Positions 4,365-5,224 of a stretch of DNA of 5,224 bases are shown piece by piece. Numbering within the stretch: the first letter of the stretch is position 1; the number at the start of each line of letters is the position of its first letter. Position numbers and translations under genes: made by a program. The stretch is from assembly GCA_014379795.1 (NCBI GenBank), contig JACMLC010000303.1:1-5224 (forward strand), written 5' to 3'. This DNA is from Pyrinomonadaceae bacterium (GTDB lineage: Bacteria; Acidobacteriota; Blastocatellia; Pyrinomonadales; Pyrinomonadaceae). Under the pieces are notes generated by a model that worked only from the letters and a program-made list of their open reading frames with translations, did not search any database and had not been told where the DNA came from.

Positions 4365-5224
4365 TCAGTCTTCGGCCAGCACGATGATTCTGTCTCCTTT
4401 GGCATATGTGGTCAGCAGAGACTTTTTGGGATTTATCCTCACGCCGTAAGATTTGTCTGCGTCATAGGCGTTAGCCTGTACGCGATAGCCGATGGCAACC
4501 TGATTGCGGCGGCGTGCGGCTTCGACGACCGTATAAAAATTGAGCGGGCTATCCATTTGCACATACTCTTCGGCGGGTTTGAGATAAATTTCCGAGCCTT
4601 CCGGGTCAAACAGGTCTTGGAATACCAGCGCCAGCTCCGCGTTCTCAGAGATTTGCGACAGCATCAGGCTGAGCAGGTTATCACTGACGACAAAATCATC
4701 CGCGCGCGTTACCTGCGCGAGCTGCCGGTTCTTGATATCCAGCATCTCGCTGACGATAGATAATGGCTGCCCGGATTTATCCGACATATCGCGCAAGTGA
4801 AGCAGCGTGATCAGCGTGCGCGCATCGGCTTCCTGCGCATCGCTTGAAGCTGAATCTTCTTGGCCTGTACTGAGGACAATAATATGGTCGTATCCATTGA
4901 CCGACAGGCTCTCTAAAGTCTCGCGGTCTGTGGTATCACCAGCACGGAAGGAAACAGCCATGTTGCGTAGAGCTTGCCCGCCATTTCCATTTTGAGATAA
5001 ATGCGCGTTGACGTCTATTTCATCTCTGTGGACAACAGTTATTTTAGAGTCCGCTCCCACATAGTTATCTAATTCCTTAATGATGGATGAAGCACGCTCA
5101 TTCCATCCAAGCATCAGGGTGTGCTCGGATGCCAGCGGGCTTGGCGCTGTCTCTTTAATGGCGCTGCTTTCGATCTGGTATTCGGTAAGTCCGGACAGAC
5201 GCACAGTATCATCGTCTTCTGAGA
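4365..5224 (-). CDS. CASTOR/POLLUX-type ion-channel protein, C-terminal part (5' end outside window)
   Basis: The frame is open to the window edge, so only the last 285 residues are present and no true start is visible. The sequence follows the cytosolic regulatory region of plant CASTOR/POLLUX (DMI1) and its bacterial relatives. At visible residues 36-53 there is a Rossmann-like strand and turn (LMLGWNERASSIIKELD). These are followed by ITVVHRDE, then FRAGDTTDRETLESL, YDHIIVLST, a helix DARTLITLLHLRDM, and SIVSEMLDIKNRQLA, DDFVVSDNLLSLMLSQI and EGSEIYLKPAEEYV, all in family order. The C-terminus (KGDRIIVLAED) fits an RCK C-terminal strand. The plant proteins are cation channels of the nuclear envelope. 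Bacterial members are predicted membrane channels gated through such RCK-like domains, with the pore in the missing N-terminal part. The glycine-rich nucleotide motif is not canonical (G-W-N-E-R), as in the plant family. Confidence 0.85.
   Translation of the reverse strand, partial: SEDDDTVRLSGLTEYQIESSAIKETAPSPLASEHTLMLGWNERASSIIKELDNYVGADSKITVVHRDEIDVNAHLSQNGNGGQALRNMAVSFRAGDTTDRETLESLSVNGYDHIIVLSTGQEDSASSDAQEADARTLITLLHLRDMSDKSGQPLSIVSEMLDIKNRQLAQVTRADDFVVSDNLLSLMLSQISENAELALVFQDLFDPEGSEIYLKPAEEYVQMDSPLNFYTVVEAARRRNQVAIGYRVQANAYDADKSYGVRINPKKSLLTTYAKGDRIIVLAED

Overview
The window is moderately GC-rich DNA in which every supported gene lies on the minus strand, so transcription runs from position 5224 towards 1. 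The gene set suggests an Acidobacteriota member, possibly of the Blastocatellia type. It includes a DUF11 plus HYR secreted protein, a bacterial CASTOR/POLLUX-type channel protein, a stand-alone YgfZ, and intergenic palindromes built from CAGGACT-like and CACAAAG-like words. The lineage is inferred from gene content alone; no rRNA or other marker gene is present.

Layout in transcription order. (1) 5224-4365: C-terminal part of a CASTOR/POLLUX-type ion-channel protein whose 5' end lies beyond the window. (2) 4364-4275: short spacer with a 14-bp inverted repeat. (3) 4274-3636: an uracil-DNA glycosylase-superfamily protein with four cysteines placed as in 4Fe-4S family 4 enzymes. (4) 3617-2976: a secreted or membrane-anchored PrxQ/BCP-type peroxiredoxin, 18 nt behind the glycosylase. 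(5) 2975-2888: spacer filled with degenerate heptamer repeats that form an 18-bp inverted repeat. (6) 2887-1742: ygfZ, a folate-dependent GcvT-like protein linked to Fe-S protein maintenance. (7) 1745-1455: a 96-aa helical protein of unknown function, overlapping ygfZ by ATGA. (8) 1454-1167: a 288-nt, AT-richer spacer with a candidate sigma-70 promoter. (9) 1166-1: the N-terminal 388 residues of a large secreted DUF11/HYR protein that runs off the other edge.

The middle genes share a loose theme: a predicted Fe-S DNA-repair enzyme, a thiol peroxidase, and an Fe-S maintenance factor. Joint function is inference. The glycosylase and peroxiredoxin are probably co-transcribed, and ygfZ with the 96-aa gene almost certainly are. 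The repeat spacer lies between these two pairs. I found no CRISPR array, tRNA, rRNA, transposase or clearly new multi-gene system. The items most worth a second look are the mixed family 4/family 5 motif of the glycosylase, the 96-aa protein coupled to ygfZ, and the two inverted-repeat spacers that each sit just before a gene lacking a Shine-Dalgarno sequence.
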